A DNA stretch of 64,000 nt from Rhodanobacter sp. C01 (GCF_002001045.1 NZ_MUNR01000008.1:124001-188000), one strand, 5' to 3'. Numbered from the stretch's first letter, positions 26,226 through 35,965 are shown. Notes: generated by a model from the sequence alone, not told the origin. Made by a program: numbers and translations.

Positions 26226-27334
26226 ACACCGTTCGCCTCGGCAGTGCTTTCGGCGACCGCCGCCACCGCGGTGCGCCAGCGCAGTGTCCGCCAGGCGTTC
26301 ACCACCTGCGCCGTATCGATCTCGTCCACGCGCCGGGTCCCCGGCAAGCCACCCAGCACGATCACGTCGCTGCCCGAACCGCTGCGCGGTGTCCACAGCT
26401 GCGGTTCGCGGGAACCCATCAGCACCACCAGCGGACATCCCATCGCGGCGGCCAGATGCCCTGGCCCGGTATCCACCGAGACCATGCTGTGGGCAATCTC
26501 CAGCAACGCCTTGAGGCGCCCCAGCGGGAGAATCGCGGCCTCGATCCTGGGTGATGCTGCATCCACCACCGACATCAGAAAATCAAGGTAGCCGGCCTCG
26601 GCCGGCGAGCCGCAAAACAGCACCTGCGCCTGTGGCAGACGCTGGCTGATGGTGCGCGCCAGCGCGGCCCAGTGCTCGGCCGGCCACGACTTGTCGTCAT
26701 CCTCGGTGGCTCGCACGCCATTCCAGCGCATGGTGCGCTTGTTGGCTGGTTGCAGCAGAATCAGCGTGCGACCGTTCATGCCTTGCGCGTGCAGCCACGT
26801 GTCGCGGTCGGTGCGCTCCGCCACGCTGACCTGCAGCTGCGGTGCAGCAGCGACTGGAGATGTCAGCGCCCCGCAAGTTGTGCGAAACGCCGCCGGGGTG
26901 GTGTCACCGAAGCGCAGCAGCAGATCCACCCAGTGCTCGTGTTCGATCAGCGGAATGTCTTCGATGAAACTGCAATGCTCTGCCGGCACGCCGGCCAGTG
27001 CCAGCATCGGGCGGATCTTGGTGCGTGTGCGCTCCACCGGCTCGCTGATGTAGAACGGTGATCCGCGCAGTCGTCGCAAGGCCATCGCGGCGCGCAAGCG
27101 CTGCGGGCGCATCCAGATCGGCCCGGCTTGCGAGTTCAGTGGAATGCAGCCTGCCACCTCCGGTTGCGCCGAATAGAGTGCCGGCGACCAATCGCCCAGG
27201 GCGAGCAGCTGGCAGGGTCGGCCATAGCGCTGGTGCAGCTTGTGCAACAAGGGTTGCAGCAGGACCGTGTCGCCAAGCCGGCCGAAGCGGATGACGACGG
27301 GGCCGGTCGGCGCGGGAGGCTGATTCGTGGGCAT
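26201..27334 (-). CDS. Glycosyltransferase family 9 (ADP-heptose:LPS heptosyltransferase-like)
   Basis: 377-residue GT-B fold enzyme. N-terminal VVIRFGRLGDTVLLQPLLHKL and C-terminal SMVSVDTGPGHLAAAMGCPLVVLMG are the two signatures of heptosyltransferases RfaC/RfaF/RfaQ. It probably adds heptose or a related sugar to the LPS core on the cytoplasmic face of the inner membrane, but the acceptor is not readable and no other LPS gene is nearby. It is convergent with the ankyrin gene (25-bp overlap of the coding ends) and 88 bp downstream of the Kef-type antiporter on the same strand. ATG 27334 gives the family-normal N-terminus. Confidence 0.88.
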   Translation of the reverse strand: MPTNQPPAPTGPVVIRFGRLGDTVLLQPLLHKLHQRYGRPCQLLALGDWSPALYSAQPEVAGCIPLNSQAGPIWMRPQRLRAAMALRRLRGSPFYISEPVERTRTKIRPMLALAGVPAEHCSFIEDIPLIEHEHWVDLLLRFGDTTPAAFRTTCGALTSPVAAAPQLQVSVAERTDRDTWLHAQGMNGRTLILLQPANKRTMRWNGVRATEDDDKSWPAEHWAALARTISQRLPQAQVLFCGSPAEAGYLDFLMSVVDAASPRIEAAILPLGRLKALLEIAHSMVSVDTGPGHLAAAMGCPLVVLMGSREPQLWTPRSGSGSDVIVLGGLPGTRRVDEIDTAQVVNAWRTLRWRTAVAAVAESTAEANGVYSAGCAG

Positions 27335-27422
27335 GACTCCAACCAACGCCGGAAATTGCAGGCGGTTGACGCAGCGTACAGCGGTCCCCGCCAATTTCAC
27401 CGCTCGCGATGGACCGCCACGA

Positions 27423-29273
27423 TCAATCCGAACCTGCCAGCGGCACATCGACATCGCGCTGGCGGATCCGGGCAGCGGAAGGTTCGGCGTCGGCCTCGAA
27501 CAGCTTCTCCAGATCGGCCAGGGCCTCCCGTGTGGTCTGCACCAGCTTGGCCTCGTCATCGTAGACCGCGTACTGCAGCTTGATCAGCTCTGCATCCTGG
27601 CGACGGAAGCGTTCCACCTGATCGGCGGCCTGCTCCGGCGCCAGACCCAATGCCTCCAGCGCCTTGCGGGTCAGCTTGAGGCTGGAATACAGCGTCTCGC
27701 GCACCGGCTCGTCGATGCCCAGATCCATCAACCGCCACACGTGCTGGCGGTTGCGCGCGCGCGCGATGATCTTCAGGTGCGGATATTGCCGGCGCACCAC
27801 CCGTGCCACGCGCAGGCTCGATTCGGGGTCGTCGCTGGCCAGCACGAACACTTCCGCCTTGTCCGCCTGCGCGGCACGCAGCAGCTCGGGGCGCGCCGGG
27901 TCGCCATAGAAGATGTCAGTGACGTTGCCGAAGCGCTGGACCAGATCGAGCTGCTCCACCGAATGATCCAGCGCCACGAACGGGATGCCCTGCGCACGCA
28001 GCACGCGGGCTACGATCTGCCCCATGCGGCCGTAGCCGGCGATGATCACCCGCGGCGCATGGGTGTCGATGATGTCGTACGCCCGTGTCGGCTTCTTCGA
28101 CTTGCCGCCCAGCAGCTTCGCCACCAGCGCCACCAGCAGCGGCGTCAAGGCCATCGACAAGGTGATCGCCAGCACCAGCAATCCGTTTTGTCGCGCACTT
28201 AGCAGCTGCTGCCCGGTGGCCAGCTTCAGCACCACGAAAGCGAATTCACCGCCGCAAGCCAGCAGCACCGCCAGCCGCAGCGCATCGGTCCGCTCGAGTT
28301 CGCCGAGCCACCGTCCCAGCGGCCACAGCAGCACGCCTTTCAGCAGCATCAGTGCGATCACCAGCTCCAGCACCAGCAGCGGTTGATGCAGCAGCAACGA
28401 CAGATCCATCGACATGCCGACGCTGATGAAGAACAGCCCCAGCAGCAGGCCCTTGAACGGCTCGATATGCGATTCGAGTTCGTGCCGGTATTCCGAATCG
28501 GCCAGCAGCACGCCGGCGAGGAACGCGCCGAGGGTGGTCGAGACATGCGCCAGTTCCATCAGCAGCGCGGTGCCCATCACCACCAGCAAGGCGGTGGCGG
28601 TGGACACTTCCACCGAGTCGGCACGCGCCACGAAGCGGAACACCTGGCGCAGCAGATAACGGCCGCCGACCATCACCAGCGCAATCACCACGATCGTGCG
28701 CAACATCGCCAGCAGATCGATGCCTTGCGCCGACGACGAACTGGCCAGCAACGGCACCGCGGCAATCAGCGGGATCGCCGCCAGATCCTGGAACAGCAGA
28801 ATCGCGAAGGCCTGGCGCCCATAGGCCGAGCCGGCCTCCTTGCGCTCGCCGAGGATCTGCAAGCCGAACGCGGTGGACGACAACGCCAGGCTGCCGCCGA
28901 TGATGGCCGCCGCGCTGCCGGAAAGTCCGAACAGGTAGTACGCCGCCGCGCCGATCGCCAGGCTGCAGCTCAGCACCTGCAGCAGGCCGGTGCCGAACAC
29001 CGAGCGACGCATCACCCACAGCCGCTGCGGCGACAGCTCCAGACCGATCACGAACAGCATCAGCACCACGCCAAACTCGGAGATCGCGGCGACCCCCTCG
29101 GTATCGCTGACCAGGCCGAGCAGCTGCGGGCCGATCACCACGCCAGCCAGCAGATAGCCCAGCACCGAGCCCAGCCGGAAGCGCTTGGTCAGCGGCACCG
29201 CGATCACCGTGGCGAGCAGGAACACCACCGCGGTCTGCAGGAAATGAGAGCTGTCCACGCGTGCGCCATTCAT
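27423..29273 (-). CDS. Kef-type monovalent cation:proton antiporter (CPA2) with TrkA-N domain
   Basis: 616-residue inner-membrane transporter. About 12 helices occupy residues 1-385 with CPA2 motifs (LGYLLAGVVIGP, LFQDLAAIPLI, FFISVGMSMDL). A cytosolic RCK/TrkA-N domain follows, with NAD-binding GYGRMGQIVARVL near residue 418 and a charged C-terminal tail. Architecture equals KefB/KefC, the glutathione-gated K+ efflux systems that acidify the cytoplasm during electrophile stress. No KefF/KefG ancillary flavoprotein lies beside it, so gating may differ. ATG 29273. Confidence 0.92.
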   Translation of the reverse strand: MNGARVDSSHFLQTAVVFLLATVIAVPLTKRFRLGSVLGYLLAGVVIGPQLLGLVSDTEGVAAISEFGVVLMLFVIGLELSPQRLWVMRRSVFGTGLLQVLSCSLAIGAAAYYLFGLSGSAAAIIGGSLALSSTAFGLQILGERKEAGSAYGRQAFAILLFQDLAAIPLIAAVPLLASSSSAQGIDLLAMLRTIVVIALVMVGGRYLLRQVFRFVARADSVEVSTATALLVVMGTALLMELAHVSTTLGAFLAGVLLADSEYRHELESHIEPFKGLLLGLFFISVGMSMDLSLLLHQPLLVLELVIALMLLKGVLLWPLGRWLGELERTDALRLAVLLACGGEFAFVVLKLATGQQLLSARQNGLLVLAITLSMALTPLLVALVAKLLGGKSKKPTRAYDIIDTHAPRVIIAGYGRMGQIVARVLRAQGIPFVALDHSVEQLDLVQRFGNVTDIFYGDPARPELLRAAQADKAEVFVLASDDPESSLRVARVVRRQYPHLKIIARARNRQHVWRLMDLGIDEPVRETLYSSLKLTRKALEALGLAPEQAADQVERFRRQDAELIKLQYAVYDDEAKLVQTTREALADLEKLFEADAEPSAARIRQRDVDVPLAGSD

Positions 29274-29337
29274 GTCGTAGAGGCCCGATTATTCCACGCA
29301 GCCACCCTTCGTGCGGCGATATCGTGCACGGCACCCA

Positions 29338-29371
29338 AAAAGAAACAGGCCCGCACATGGCGGGCCTGTTT
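29338..29371 (-). terminator. Rho-independent terminator of the M3 peptidase gene
   Basis: Inverted repeat AAACAGGCCCGC / GCGGGCCTGTTT with a short loop. On the minus strand it is followed by CTTTTTGGG, giving a T-run. It lies 34 bp beyond the peptidase stop and separates that gene from the antiporter. Confidence 0.85.
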
Positions 29372-29404
29372 GCAGTGTGGCAGCCGGGCTGCCGGTTGTG
29401 CCGC

Positions 29405-31615
29405 TTACTTCGCCGGGGCGTCCTTGAGGCCGCGATTCTCCAGCATCGGCTCGATGCTCGGATCCTGGCCACGCCAGTCCTTGTACAGCTTCGCCAGCTC
29501 CACCGTATTGCCGCGCGACAGGATCATCGCGCGGAAACGGTCGCCGTTCTCGCGGGTCAGGCCACCGTGATCCTTGAAGCCGATGAAGGCATCGTCCGCC
29601 AGCATCTGTGTCCACAGGTAGGCGTAGTAGCCGGCGGCGTAGCCGTTGCCCCAGATGTGCTGGAAGTAGCTGGAACGGTAGCGCGGCGGCACGTAGCTGA
29701 GGTCGATCTTGTCCTTCTTCAGCGCGGCCGTCTCGAACTGGTCGGCATCCTGCAGTGGCGCATCGGCGCCGAGCATGTGCCAGTTCATGTCGAGCAGGGC
29801 CGCCGCGGTCAGCTCGGTCATGGCATAGCCACTGTTGAACTTGCCGGCCTTCTTCATCTTGTCGACCAGCGCCTGCGGCATCGGCTCATTGGTCTTGTAG
29901 TTCTTCGCGTAATTCGCGAACACCTTCGGGTCGGTCGCCCAATGCTCGTTGAACTGCGACGGGAACTCGACGAAGTCGCGTGCCGTGGCGGTGCCGGACA
30001 GGGTCGGATACTGCTCGTCGGCAAAGATGCCGTGCAAACCATGGCCGAACTCGTGGAACATGGTGACCACGTCGTCGAACGACAGCAGTGCCGGCTGACC
30101 CGCGGCCGGCTTGCTGAAGTTGGCCACGTTGTAGATCACCGGCTTGGTGCCGAGCAGCTTGGACTGGCCGACGAAATTGTCCATCCAGGCGCCGCCATTC
30201 TTGTTGTCGCGCTTGAAGTAGTCGCAGTAGAACAGCGCAATCGACTTGCCGTCCTTGTCGAACACCTCGAACACGCGCACGTCCGGCTGGTACACCGGAA
30301 TGTCATGGCGTTCCTTGAAGGTCAGCCCGTACAGCTGGTTGGCGGCGTAGAACACGCCGTTCTGCAGCACGTTGTCGAGCTCGAAATACGGCTTGATCTG
30401 GCTTTCATCCAGATCGTACTTGGCCTTGCGCACCTGCTCGGCGTAGTAGCTCCAGTCCCATGGCTCCAGCTTGAAGCTGGGCTGCTTGAGCGCGGCCTGG
30501 TCCTTGTCGATCTGCGCCTGGATGTCGGCGGCTTCCTTGGTCGCGCGAGCCACCGCGGCCGGCGCCAGCTTGTCCATGAAGGACATCGCCGTTTCCGGTG
30601 TCTTCGCCATCTGGTCGTCCAGCTTCCATGCCGCATAGTTCGGGAAGCCGATCAACTTGGCCTGCTCGGCACGGATCTGCGCAAGGCGCTCGATGATCTT
30701 GCGGGTGTCGTTGGCGTCGCCCTTCTCGGCGCGGTTCCACGAAGCCTCGAACAGCGCCTTGCGGGTATCGCGGTCGCCCAGGTCCTGCAGTTCGGGCTGC
30801 TGGGTGGTGTTCTGCAAGGTCAGCACGTACTTGCCGTCCAGCTTGCGATCCTTGGCAGCCTGCTCGGCGGCAGCGATCTCGGCATCGGACAGACCGGCCA
30901 GCTTGGCCTTGTCGTCGACCACCACGGCGGCATCCTTGGTGGCGGCCAGCAACTTGTTGGTGAACGACGTGCTGAGCGTGGATTCTTCCTTGTTGAGATC
31001 CTTCAGCTTGGCCTTGTCGGCATCGGACAGCTTGGCGCCGGCGTGCACGAAACCCTTGTAGACCACCTCGACCAGACGCGCCGATTCCGGATCGAGCTTG
31101 AGCGTGTCGCGCTGGTTGTAGACCGCCTCGACACGCTGGAACAGCTTGCTGTTGAGGTAGATCGCATCCTGATGGGCAGCCAGCTCGGGCGCCACATTTT
31201 CCTGCACCTTCTGCAAGGCATCGTCGGTATTGGCGCCGGTGACGCCACCGAACACGGCCAGCACGCGATTCAGCATGGCGCCGGATTTCTCCATCGCCAC
31301 GTAGGTGTTCTCGAAGGTCGGCGCATCCGGGTTGTCCGCGATCTTCTCGATCTCGGCCAGCTGCTGCTTCATGCCCTCCTCGATCGCCGGCTGGTAGTCG
31401 GCATCATGGATCTTGTCGAACGGCGGCGCCTGGTACGGCAGCGTGCTGGCGGCGAAGAACGGGTTGCTGGTCATGGCGGTGGCGACCGGTGCGGCGCTGC
31501 TGGCGGGAGCCGCCGAGGCGGCCGGTGCGGGGGACTTGGCGGCATCATTCGGCTGCTGCGAACAGGCCGCGAGGGCCATCGTGGTGGCAATCACAATCGA
31601 GCGGAGACGGAGCAT
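29405..31615 (-). CDS. M3 family peptidyl-dipeptidase lipoprotein (Dcp-like)
   Basis: 736-residue zinc metallopeptidase. Lipoprotein signal with lipobox (MALAAC), then a 30-residue Ala/Pro/Ser linker, so it is membrane-tethered on the periplasmic side. The catalytic motif is HEFGHGLHG in the C-terminal half, with the third zinc ligand in the downstream EFPSQFNEHW segment as in thimet/Dcp enzymes. It probably removes dipeptides from peptides in the periplasm, whereas E. coli Dcp is cytosolic. ATG 31615 is preceded by GGGGAAG; longer in-frame readings lack a signal peptide. It is the last gene of a bioD-hypothetical-peptidase run and ends at a clear terminator. Confidence 0.94.
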   Translation of the reverse strand: MLRLRSIVIATTMALAACSQQPNDAAKSPAPAASAAPASSAAPVATAMTSNPFFAASTLPYQAPPFDKIHDADYQPAIEEGMKQQLAEIEKIADNPDAPTFENTYVAMEKSGAMLNRVLAVFGGVTGANTDDALQKVQENVAPELAAHQDAIYLNSKLFQRVEAVYNQRDTLKLDPESARLVEVVYKGFVHAGAKLSDADKAKLKDLNKEESTLSTSFTNKLLAATKDAAVVVDDKAKLAGLSDAEIAAAEQAAKDRKLDGKYVLTLQNTTQQPELQDLGDRDTRKALFEASWNRAEKGDANDTRKIIERLAQIRAEQAKLIGFPNYAAWKLDDQMAKTPETAMSFMDKLAPAAVARATKEAADIQAQIDKDQAALKQPSFKLEPWDWSYYAEQVRKAKYDLDESQIKPYFELDNVLQNGVFYAANQLYGLTFKERHDIPVYQPDVRVFEVFDKDGKSIALFYCDYFKRDNKNGGAWMDNFVGQSKLLGTKPVIYNVANFSKPAAGQPALLSFDDVVTMFHEFGHGLHGIFADEQYPTLSGTATARDFVEFPSQFNEHWATDPKVFANYAKNYKTNEPMPQALVDKMKKAGKFNSGYAMTELTAAALLDMNWHMLGADAPLQDADQFETAALKKDKIDLSYVPPRYRSSYFQHIWGNGYAAGYYAYLWTQMLADDAFIGFKDHGGLTRENGDRFRAMILSRGNTVELAKLYKDWRGQDPSIEPMLENRGLKDAPAK

Positions 31616-31730
31616 CTGGCTTCCCCAAGTGGCGCGTCCATAGGCGGACACAGTAAGTCGGAACTTCCGACTGTAACCATTCCCGGGTGGTTTCTCCAAG
31701 CCCACAAGTCATGTCGGCGATGCCGCCGGT

Positions 31731-32078
31731 TCAGGCTGCCCGCATGTCGCGCAACTGCCACGCCGCGCCGATCAGCAGATACAAGCGGTGCCGTACCACG
31801 CTCATCGGCAGCTCGGTCACCAGATCGACCTCGGTATGCAGATCGACCACCTTTGCACCCACTTGTGCCGCGGGATCGGTTGCACCAAGACTTGCATCGA
31901 CTGCGTCCGGATCCGGCTGTGCCGCGCGCCAGCGCTGAAACAGGCCATCGTCGCGCAATGATTGCTGCAACGCGGCAGCAAAGTCGTTCGGGCCGGCGCC
32001 GTCGTAAGTGAAACGCGGATCCGCGCCGCGTGCATGGGCCAGGTCGGCGATCGAGAGGTAGTAGCGGTTGCGGGCCAT
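31731..32078 (-). CDS. Conserved-looking hypothetical protein
   Basis: 115-residue soluble acidic protein with no signal peptide or membrane helix. I do not recognise a domain. It begins with a short aromatic N-terminus (MARNRYYLSIADLAHARG) and has Asp/Ala-rich central residues and a C-terminal helix with Arg. Codon use resembles its neighbours. It lies 52 bp after bioD and 115 bp before the M3 peptidase on the same strand. ATG 32078 is chosen because upstream in-frame sequence is antisense-like, rich in Arg, Cys and Trp. Confidence 0.65.
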   Translation of the reverse strand: MARNRYYLSIADLAHARGADPRFTYDGAGPNDFAAALQQSLRDDGLFQRWRAAQPDPDAVDASLGATDPAAQVGAKVVDLHTEVDLVTELPMSVVRHRLYLLIGAAWQLRDMRAA

Positions 32079-32130
32079 GTGAGCTCCGACGATGGGAATA
32101 CGCGCCATCCAAGCACAATGGATGTGAAGC

Positions 32131-32829
32131 CTAGTCCAAGGCCGCGACAGCGACATGCAAGTGAGCCGCCGCAGCCGCTGGCACCACGCCGTGCGGCAGC
32201 ACACCGAGACACGGCGCCGGCAGCAGTTCGCGCAGGGTCGCCAGATTCTCCTCCAGCGCCGCCATGTCCGGATCGATGCAGTTGCCGATCCAGCCCAGCA
32301 GGCGACAGCCATCGGCTTCGATGGCACGGGCGCTGAGCAGGGCATGGTTCAGGCAGCCCAGCCGCAGACCCACCACCAGGATCACCGGCAGCTGCCACTG
32401 CCTGGCGATATCCGCCGCGAACAACCCCGGCGCCAGCGGCACCAGCCAGCCGCCAACACCTTCGACCACCACGCGTTGATGGCTGCCCACGAGCTGTTCG
32501 AAGGCACGCTGCAACGGCGACAGCGAAATCTCGATGCCATCGTGGGCTGCCGCCAGATGCGGCGACAACGGATCACGCAACGCGACCGGATTGATCAGCG
32601 CATACGGCAGCACAGCGCTCCCAGCCGCCTGCAGCGCCAATGCATCGTCGTTGCGCAGACCTTCCGGCGTCTCCACGCAACCGCTCGCTACCGGCTTCAT
32701 GCCGCAGGCGACATGCCCGGCTGCCCGCAAGGCATGCAGCAATGCGCACGCCGCATGGGTCTTGCCGATACCGGTATCGGTACCGGCGATGAAGACACTG
32801 CGGTTGATGTCGGACAAGTCCAATCCCAT
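32131..32829 (-). CDS. bioD: Dethiobiotin synthetase
   Basis: 232-residue cytosolic ATP-dependent enzyme that closes the ureido ring of 7,8-diaminopelargonate with CO2 to give dethiobiotin, the penultimate step of biotin synthesis. Motifs: P-loop FIAGTDTGIGKTHAACAL near residue 15, substrate Lys/Ser in KPVASG, and VVVEGVGGWLVPL. Start ATG 32829 gives the family N-terminus (an upstream ATG at 32880 would add 17 Gly/Ala-rich residues). The other bio genes are not in this window. It is divergent from msrC with about 100 bp between starts. Confidence 0.94.
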   Translation of the reverse strand: MGLDLSDINRSVFIAGTDTGIGKTHAACALLHALRAAGHVACGMKPVASGCVETPEGLRNDDALALQAAGSAVLPYALINPVALRDPLSPHLAAAHDGIEISLSPLQRAFEQLVGSHQRVVVEGVGGWLVPLAPGLFAADIARQWQLPVILVVGLRLGCLNHALLSARAIEADGCRLLGWIGNCIDPDMAALEENLATLRELLPAPCLGVLPHGVVPAAAAAHLHVAVAALD

Positions 32830-32930
32830 GTCGGCTGAAGTTCCATGGCGATCCGCCCCACCCCCGCCATTCGCAGGCATCGGTACGGATCATCCGGCGC
32901 ATAATAGATTTTTTGGCTACGGACCACTTC

Positions 32931-33422
32931 ATGTTCGAACTGAAGTCACACACTCACGCTGGCAAGCGCGAACACTACGAGGACCTGGCGCAGCAGGCGC
33001 GCGGCCTGCTCGCCGGCGAGCGCGACCTGATCGCGAACGCGGCAAATTTCAGCGCATTGGTCTATCACAGCCTGCCCGAAGTGAACTGGGCCGGCTTCTA
33101 CCTGTACGACGGCAGCGAGCTGGTGGTCGGTCCGTTTCAGGGCAAGCCCGCCTGCATTCGCATCGCGCTGGGTCGCGGCGTCTGCGGCACCGCCGCGCAG
33201 ACACGCGAGACCCAGCTGGTGCGCGACGTCAACGCCTTCGCCGGGCACATCGCCTGCGATGCCGCCTCGCAATCGGAAATCGTGGTGCCGCTGGTGAAGG
33301 CCGACGGCAGCCTGCTCGGTGTGTGGGACGTGGACAGCCCGGTGATCGACCGCTTCGACGAGGACGACCGCGCCGGCATGCAGGCGCTGTGTGCGGTGTT
33401 CATGGAAGCCGTGCGCGGTTAA
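32931..33422 (+). CDS. msrC: Free methionine-(R)-sulfoxide reductase, GAF domain
   Basis: 163-residue cytosolic GAF-fold enzyme that reduces free Met-R-sulfoxide, an oxidative-repair function. The three conserved Cys are at residues 75, 85 and 109 (ACIRIALGRGVC...HIAC), with the same 10/24 spacing as E. coli fRMsr, so it should be active. NWAGFYLYDG and the C-terminal GVWDVDSP are further family marks. ATG 32931 starts the protein properly; a TTG 18 bp upstream is less likely. It ends 10 bp from the stop of the convergent engB. Confidence 0.93.
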   Translation: MFELKSHTHAGKREHYEDLAQQARGLLAGERDLIANAANFSALVYHSLPEVNWAGFYLYDGSELVVGPFQGKPACIRIALGRGVCGTAAQTRETQLVRDVNAFAGHIACDAASQSEIVVPLVKADGSLLGVWDVDSPVIDRFDEDDRAGMQALCAVFMEAVRG

Positions 33423-33432
33423 AGCCGTCCGC

Positions 33433-34092
33433 TCAGCGTTCGTGGCCCTGATGCGCACCGTCGCGCGGCTGGCGCAGCAACGTCATTACCGCCTGTCGTG
33501 CTTCCTCCACACCGGTGCCGGCGGACGAGGAAAAAATCTGCGCGGTGGCGTGCAAGCCTTCGGCCACAAACTGCTTGCGCAGTGTCGCCAGTGCCTGCGT
33601 GGCCTGCCCGCGCGATAGCTTGTCGGCCTTGGTCAGCAGCAGATGGCACGGCAGCTGGGTGGCAAAGCAGAACTCCAGCATCAACCGGTCGAACTCCTTC
33701 AGCGGATGGCGGATGTCGACGATCAGGATCAACCCGCGCAGGCTGCGGCGCTGATGCAGGTAGGCGTCGATCTCCAGCTTCCAATGCTCACGCATCTCCA
33801 GCGGTACCTTGGCGTAGCCGTAGCCAGGCAAATCGATCAGGCGCACATCGAGCGGTGGCTGGCCATCGATCTGGACCGGTGGCGGCAGGCTGAAAGCAAC
33901 CATCTGCTGGGTGCGACCGGGGGTCTTGGAAGTACGCGCCAGCCCCTTGTGGCCAGTCAGCGCATTCAGCGCACTGGACTTGCCGGCATTGGAGCGGCCA
34001 GCAAACGCCACCTCGGCGCCTTGATCGGCAGGCAGCTGACTGATGCGATGGGCGGCGAGCACGAACTGCGCGCCTTGCAGGGGATTCGACAT
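33433..34092 (-). CDS. engB: Ribosome biogenesis GTP-binding protein EngB/YihA
   Basis: 219-residue essential-type GTPase that aids 50S subunit assembly. G-motifs are visible: G1 GRSNAGKSSALN (usually GRSNVGKS), G3 DLPGYG and G4 TKADK, with the final FSSSAGTG G5-like segment. ATG 34092 (MSNPLQGAQFVLAAH...) is the family start; upstream in-frame sequence is non-coding. It is divergent from the cytochrome c4 gene with 115 bp between them, an arrangement also seen in pseudomonads and xanthomonads. Confidence 0.95.
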   Translation of the reverse strand: MSNPLQGAQFVLAAHRISQLPADQGAEVAFAGRSNAGKSSALNALTGHKGLARTSKTPGRTQQMVAFSLPPPVQIDGQPPLDVRLIDLPGYGYAKVPLEMREHWKLEIDAYLHQRRSLRGLILIVDIRHPLKEFDRLMLEFCFATQLPCHLLLTKADKLSRGQATQALATLRKQFVAEGLHATAQIFSSSAGTGVEEARQAVMTLLRQPRDGAHQGHER

Positions 34093-34207
34093 GGGATGGT
34101 TTGACCAAGGTACGGTGGCACGGGGATAATTCTTCGGTTTCTGCCTGTCGCAGTCCTGATGGCTGCAAGCGACGGCAGTGTCTGCGAGCCTTTCGGGAGT
34201 CAAGTGT

Positions 34208-34987
34208 ATGAGTTTTCGCTCCGCCGGTTTTCGGCCCGCTGTTCTCGGGTCCGCCATCGCGCTTGTGCTGGCGCTCTCCACCAGCGCACTGATGGCGCAG
34301 GAAGTGCAACCGAAAACCGTCGCGCCAGCTGCTGCCAGCACTGCTGCAGCACCGGCGAACACAGCCAGCACGGCGGCCGCGCCGACCGCCGAAGCCGCCA
34401 TCAAGCCGGGTGACGCCACCGCCGGCCAGGCCAAGGCTGCCGTCTGCGGCGCCTGCCACGGCCTCGATGGCAACTCCAGCGACGCGCAGTATCCGAAGCT
34501 GGCCGGCCAGAGCGAGCAGTACATCGTCCGCCAGCTGACCGACTTCAAGGCCGGCACGCGGCAGAACCCGATCATGCTGGGCATGGCCACGCCACTGTCC
34601 GAGCAGGACATGCACGACATCGGCGCCTACTTCGCCAGCAAGACCCCGCTGCCCGGTGTGGCCGACCAGGCCCTGGTCGAACACGGCGAGACGCTGTTCC
34701 GCCAGGGTGATCCCAAGCGCGACATCCCCGCCTGCATGGCCTGCCACAGCATCGATGGCCACGGCAATCCCGGCGCCATGTATCCGGAGCTGACCAGCCA
34801 GCACGCGCAGTACATCCAGGCCACGCTGAAGTCCTGGCACGACGGCACCACCTGGGGTACCGATGCGCACTCGCAGATCATGCCGTCGATCGCACAGAAA
34901 CTCGACGCCGACGATATCGCCGCACTGGCCAGTTACATCGAAGGTCTGCACAGCACCGACAACCAGCCTGCTGCCGCCACACCCTGA
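34208..34987 (+). CDS. Diheme cytochrome c4
   Basis: 259-residue periplasmic diheme cytochrome. Signal peptide (ALSTSALMAQ), a 45-residue Ala/Pro/Thr-rich spacer, then two cytochrome c domains with CGACH at residues 80-84 and CMACH at 176-180; later Met residues (IMLGMATPLS and QIMPSIAQ) are the axial ligands. Cytochrome c4 carries electrons from the bc1 complex to terminal oxidases, so it may feed the aa3 oxidase at 2.8-10.5 kb. ATG 34208 is preceded by GGGAG. It heads a c4-dsbA-dsbA-EEP gene row. Confidence 0.94.
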   Translation: MSFRSAGFRPAVLGSAIALVLALSTSALMAQEVQPKTVAPAAASTAAAPANTASTAAAPTAEAAIKPGDATAGQAKAAVCGACHGLDGNSSDAQYPKLAGQSEQYIVRQLTDFKAGTRQNPIMLGMATPLSEQDMHDIGAYFASKTPLPGVADQALVEHGETLFRQGDPKRDIPACMACHSIDGHGNPGAMYPELTSQHAQYIQATLKSWHDGTTWGTDAHSQIMPSIAQKLDADDIAALASYIEGLHSTDNQPAAATP

Positions 34988-35086
34988 TCCGGACGATTCA
35001 TGCGCCGACCACAAGTTCGGCGCTGTCGGTTTCAGCCGCACTCCCCCCGAGTCAATCAAGTCCAAGTTCCGCCGCCGAGGTACTCC

Positions 35087-35965
35087 ATGTTGAAGCGTCT
35101 GCCGATCCTGTGTGCCGCCCTGCTCGCGCTTGCCGCCTGCAACCATGACAATGGCAGCGGTGCCGCCCAGCCAGCTGCACCTGCCGCGACCACCAGCGCA
35201 GCCGCCACCCCGGCAGCCAGCAGTCCGGTGCCGGCTGCCGCAGCGACCGCGACGGCTCCTGCCGCCTCGGCCAGCACCGCTCCGGCGGCCAGCGGCACGA
35301 CAGCCGCGGCGCCAGCCCCGGCGGCACCGGCCACTCCGTTTGTCGATACCGGCAAGTGGGTCGAGGGCAAGAACTACTTCCTGATCGACCCGGCGCAACC
35401 GACCAGCCACCCCGGCAAGATCGAGGTAACCGAGGTGTTTTCCTATGGTTGCCCGGCGTGCAACGCGTTCCACGAGACGGTGGACCAGATCGCCAAGAGC
35501 CTGCCGGCCAATGCGGTGATGAATTACCTGCCGGCCTCGTTCCGCCCCGACGAGAACTGGCCGCTGTACCAGCGCGCCTTCCTGACGGCGCAGGCGTTGG
35601 GCGTGGTCGACAAGACCCACGATGCGATGTACGACGCGGTGTGGAAGAGCGGCGAGCTGTCCACCTATAGCCTGAAGGGCAGCGGCCTGAAGCCGAAGGA
35701 AGCGTGGCCGACGATCGACGACGTGGCGAAGTTCTATGCCAAGTACGGCGTCGACCCGAAGGAATTCGTCGGCATCGCCAACTCGTTCACCGTCAATACC
35801 CAGATGAAGCGCGCCGACGACCTGATGAAGGCCTACGGCGTGGATAGCACCCCATCCATGGTGGTCAACGGCAAGTACCGCTTCACTACCAATTCCGCCG
35901 GTGGCTATGCGCAGTCGATCGAACTGACCCAGTGGCTGGTGGCCAAGGAAGCGGCCGGCAAGTAA
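35087..35965 (+). CDS. dsbA: DsbA-like thiol:disulfide oxidoreductase lipoprotein with CPAC active site
   Basis: 292-residue periplasmic lipoprotein (lipobox LAAC, Cys18). A spacer of about 60 residues made almost only of Ala, Pro, Ser and Thr leads to a DsbA domain. The active site is Cys122-Pro-Ala-Cys125 instead of the usual CPHC; the cis-Pro loop is in STPSMVV near the C-terminus. It oxidises Cys pairs in exported proteins. Replacing His by Ala in the dipeptide is expected to lower oxidising power. ATG 35087. It lies 99 bp downstream of cytochrome c4 and 66 bp before a second DsbA. Confidence 0.93.
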   Translation: MLKRLPILCAALLALAACNHDNGSGAAQPAAPAATTSAAATPAASSPVPAAAATATAPAASASTAPAASGTTAAAPAPAAPATPFVDTGKWVEGKNYFLIDPAQPTSHPGKIEVTEVFSYGCPACNAFHETVDQIAKSLPANAVMNYLPASFRPDENWPLYQRAFLTAQALGVVDKTHDAMYDAVWKSGELSTYSLKGSGLKPKEAWPTIDDVAKFYAKYGVDPKEFVGIANSFTVNTQMKRADDLMKAYGVDSTPSMVVNGKYRFTTNSAGGYAQSIELTQWLVAKEAAGK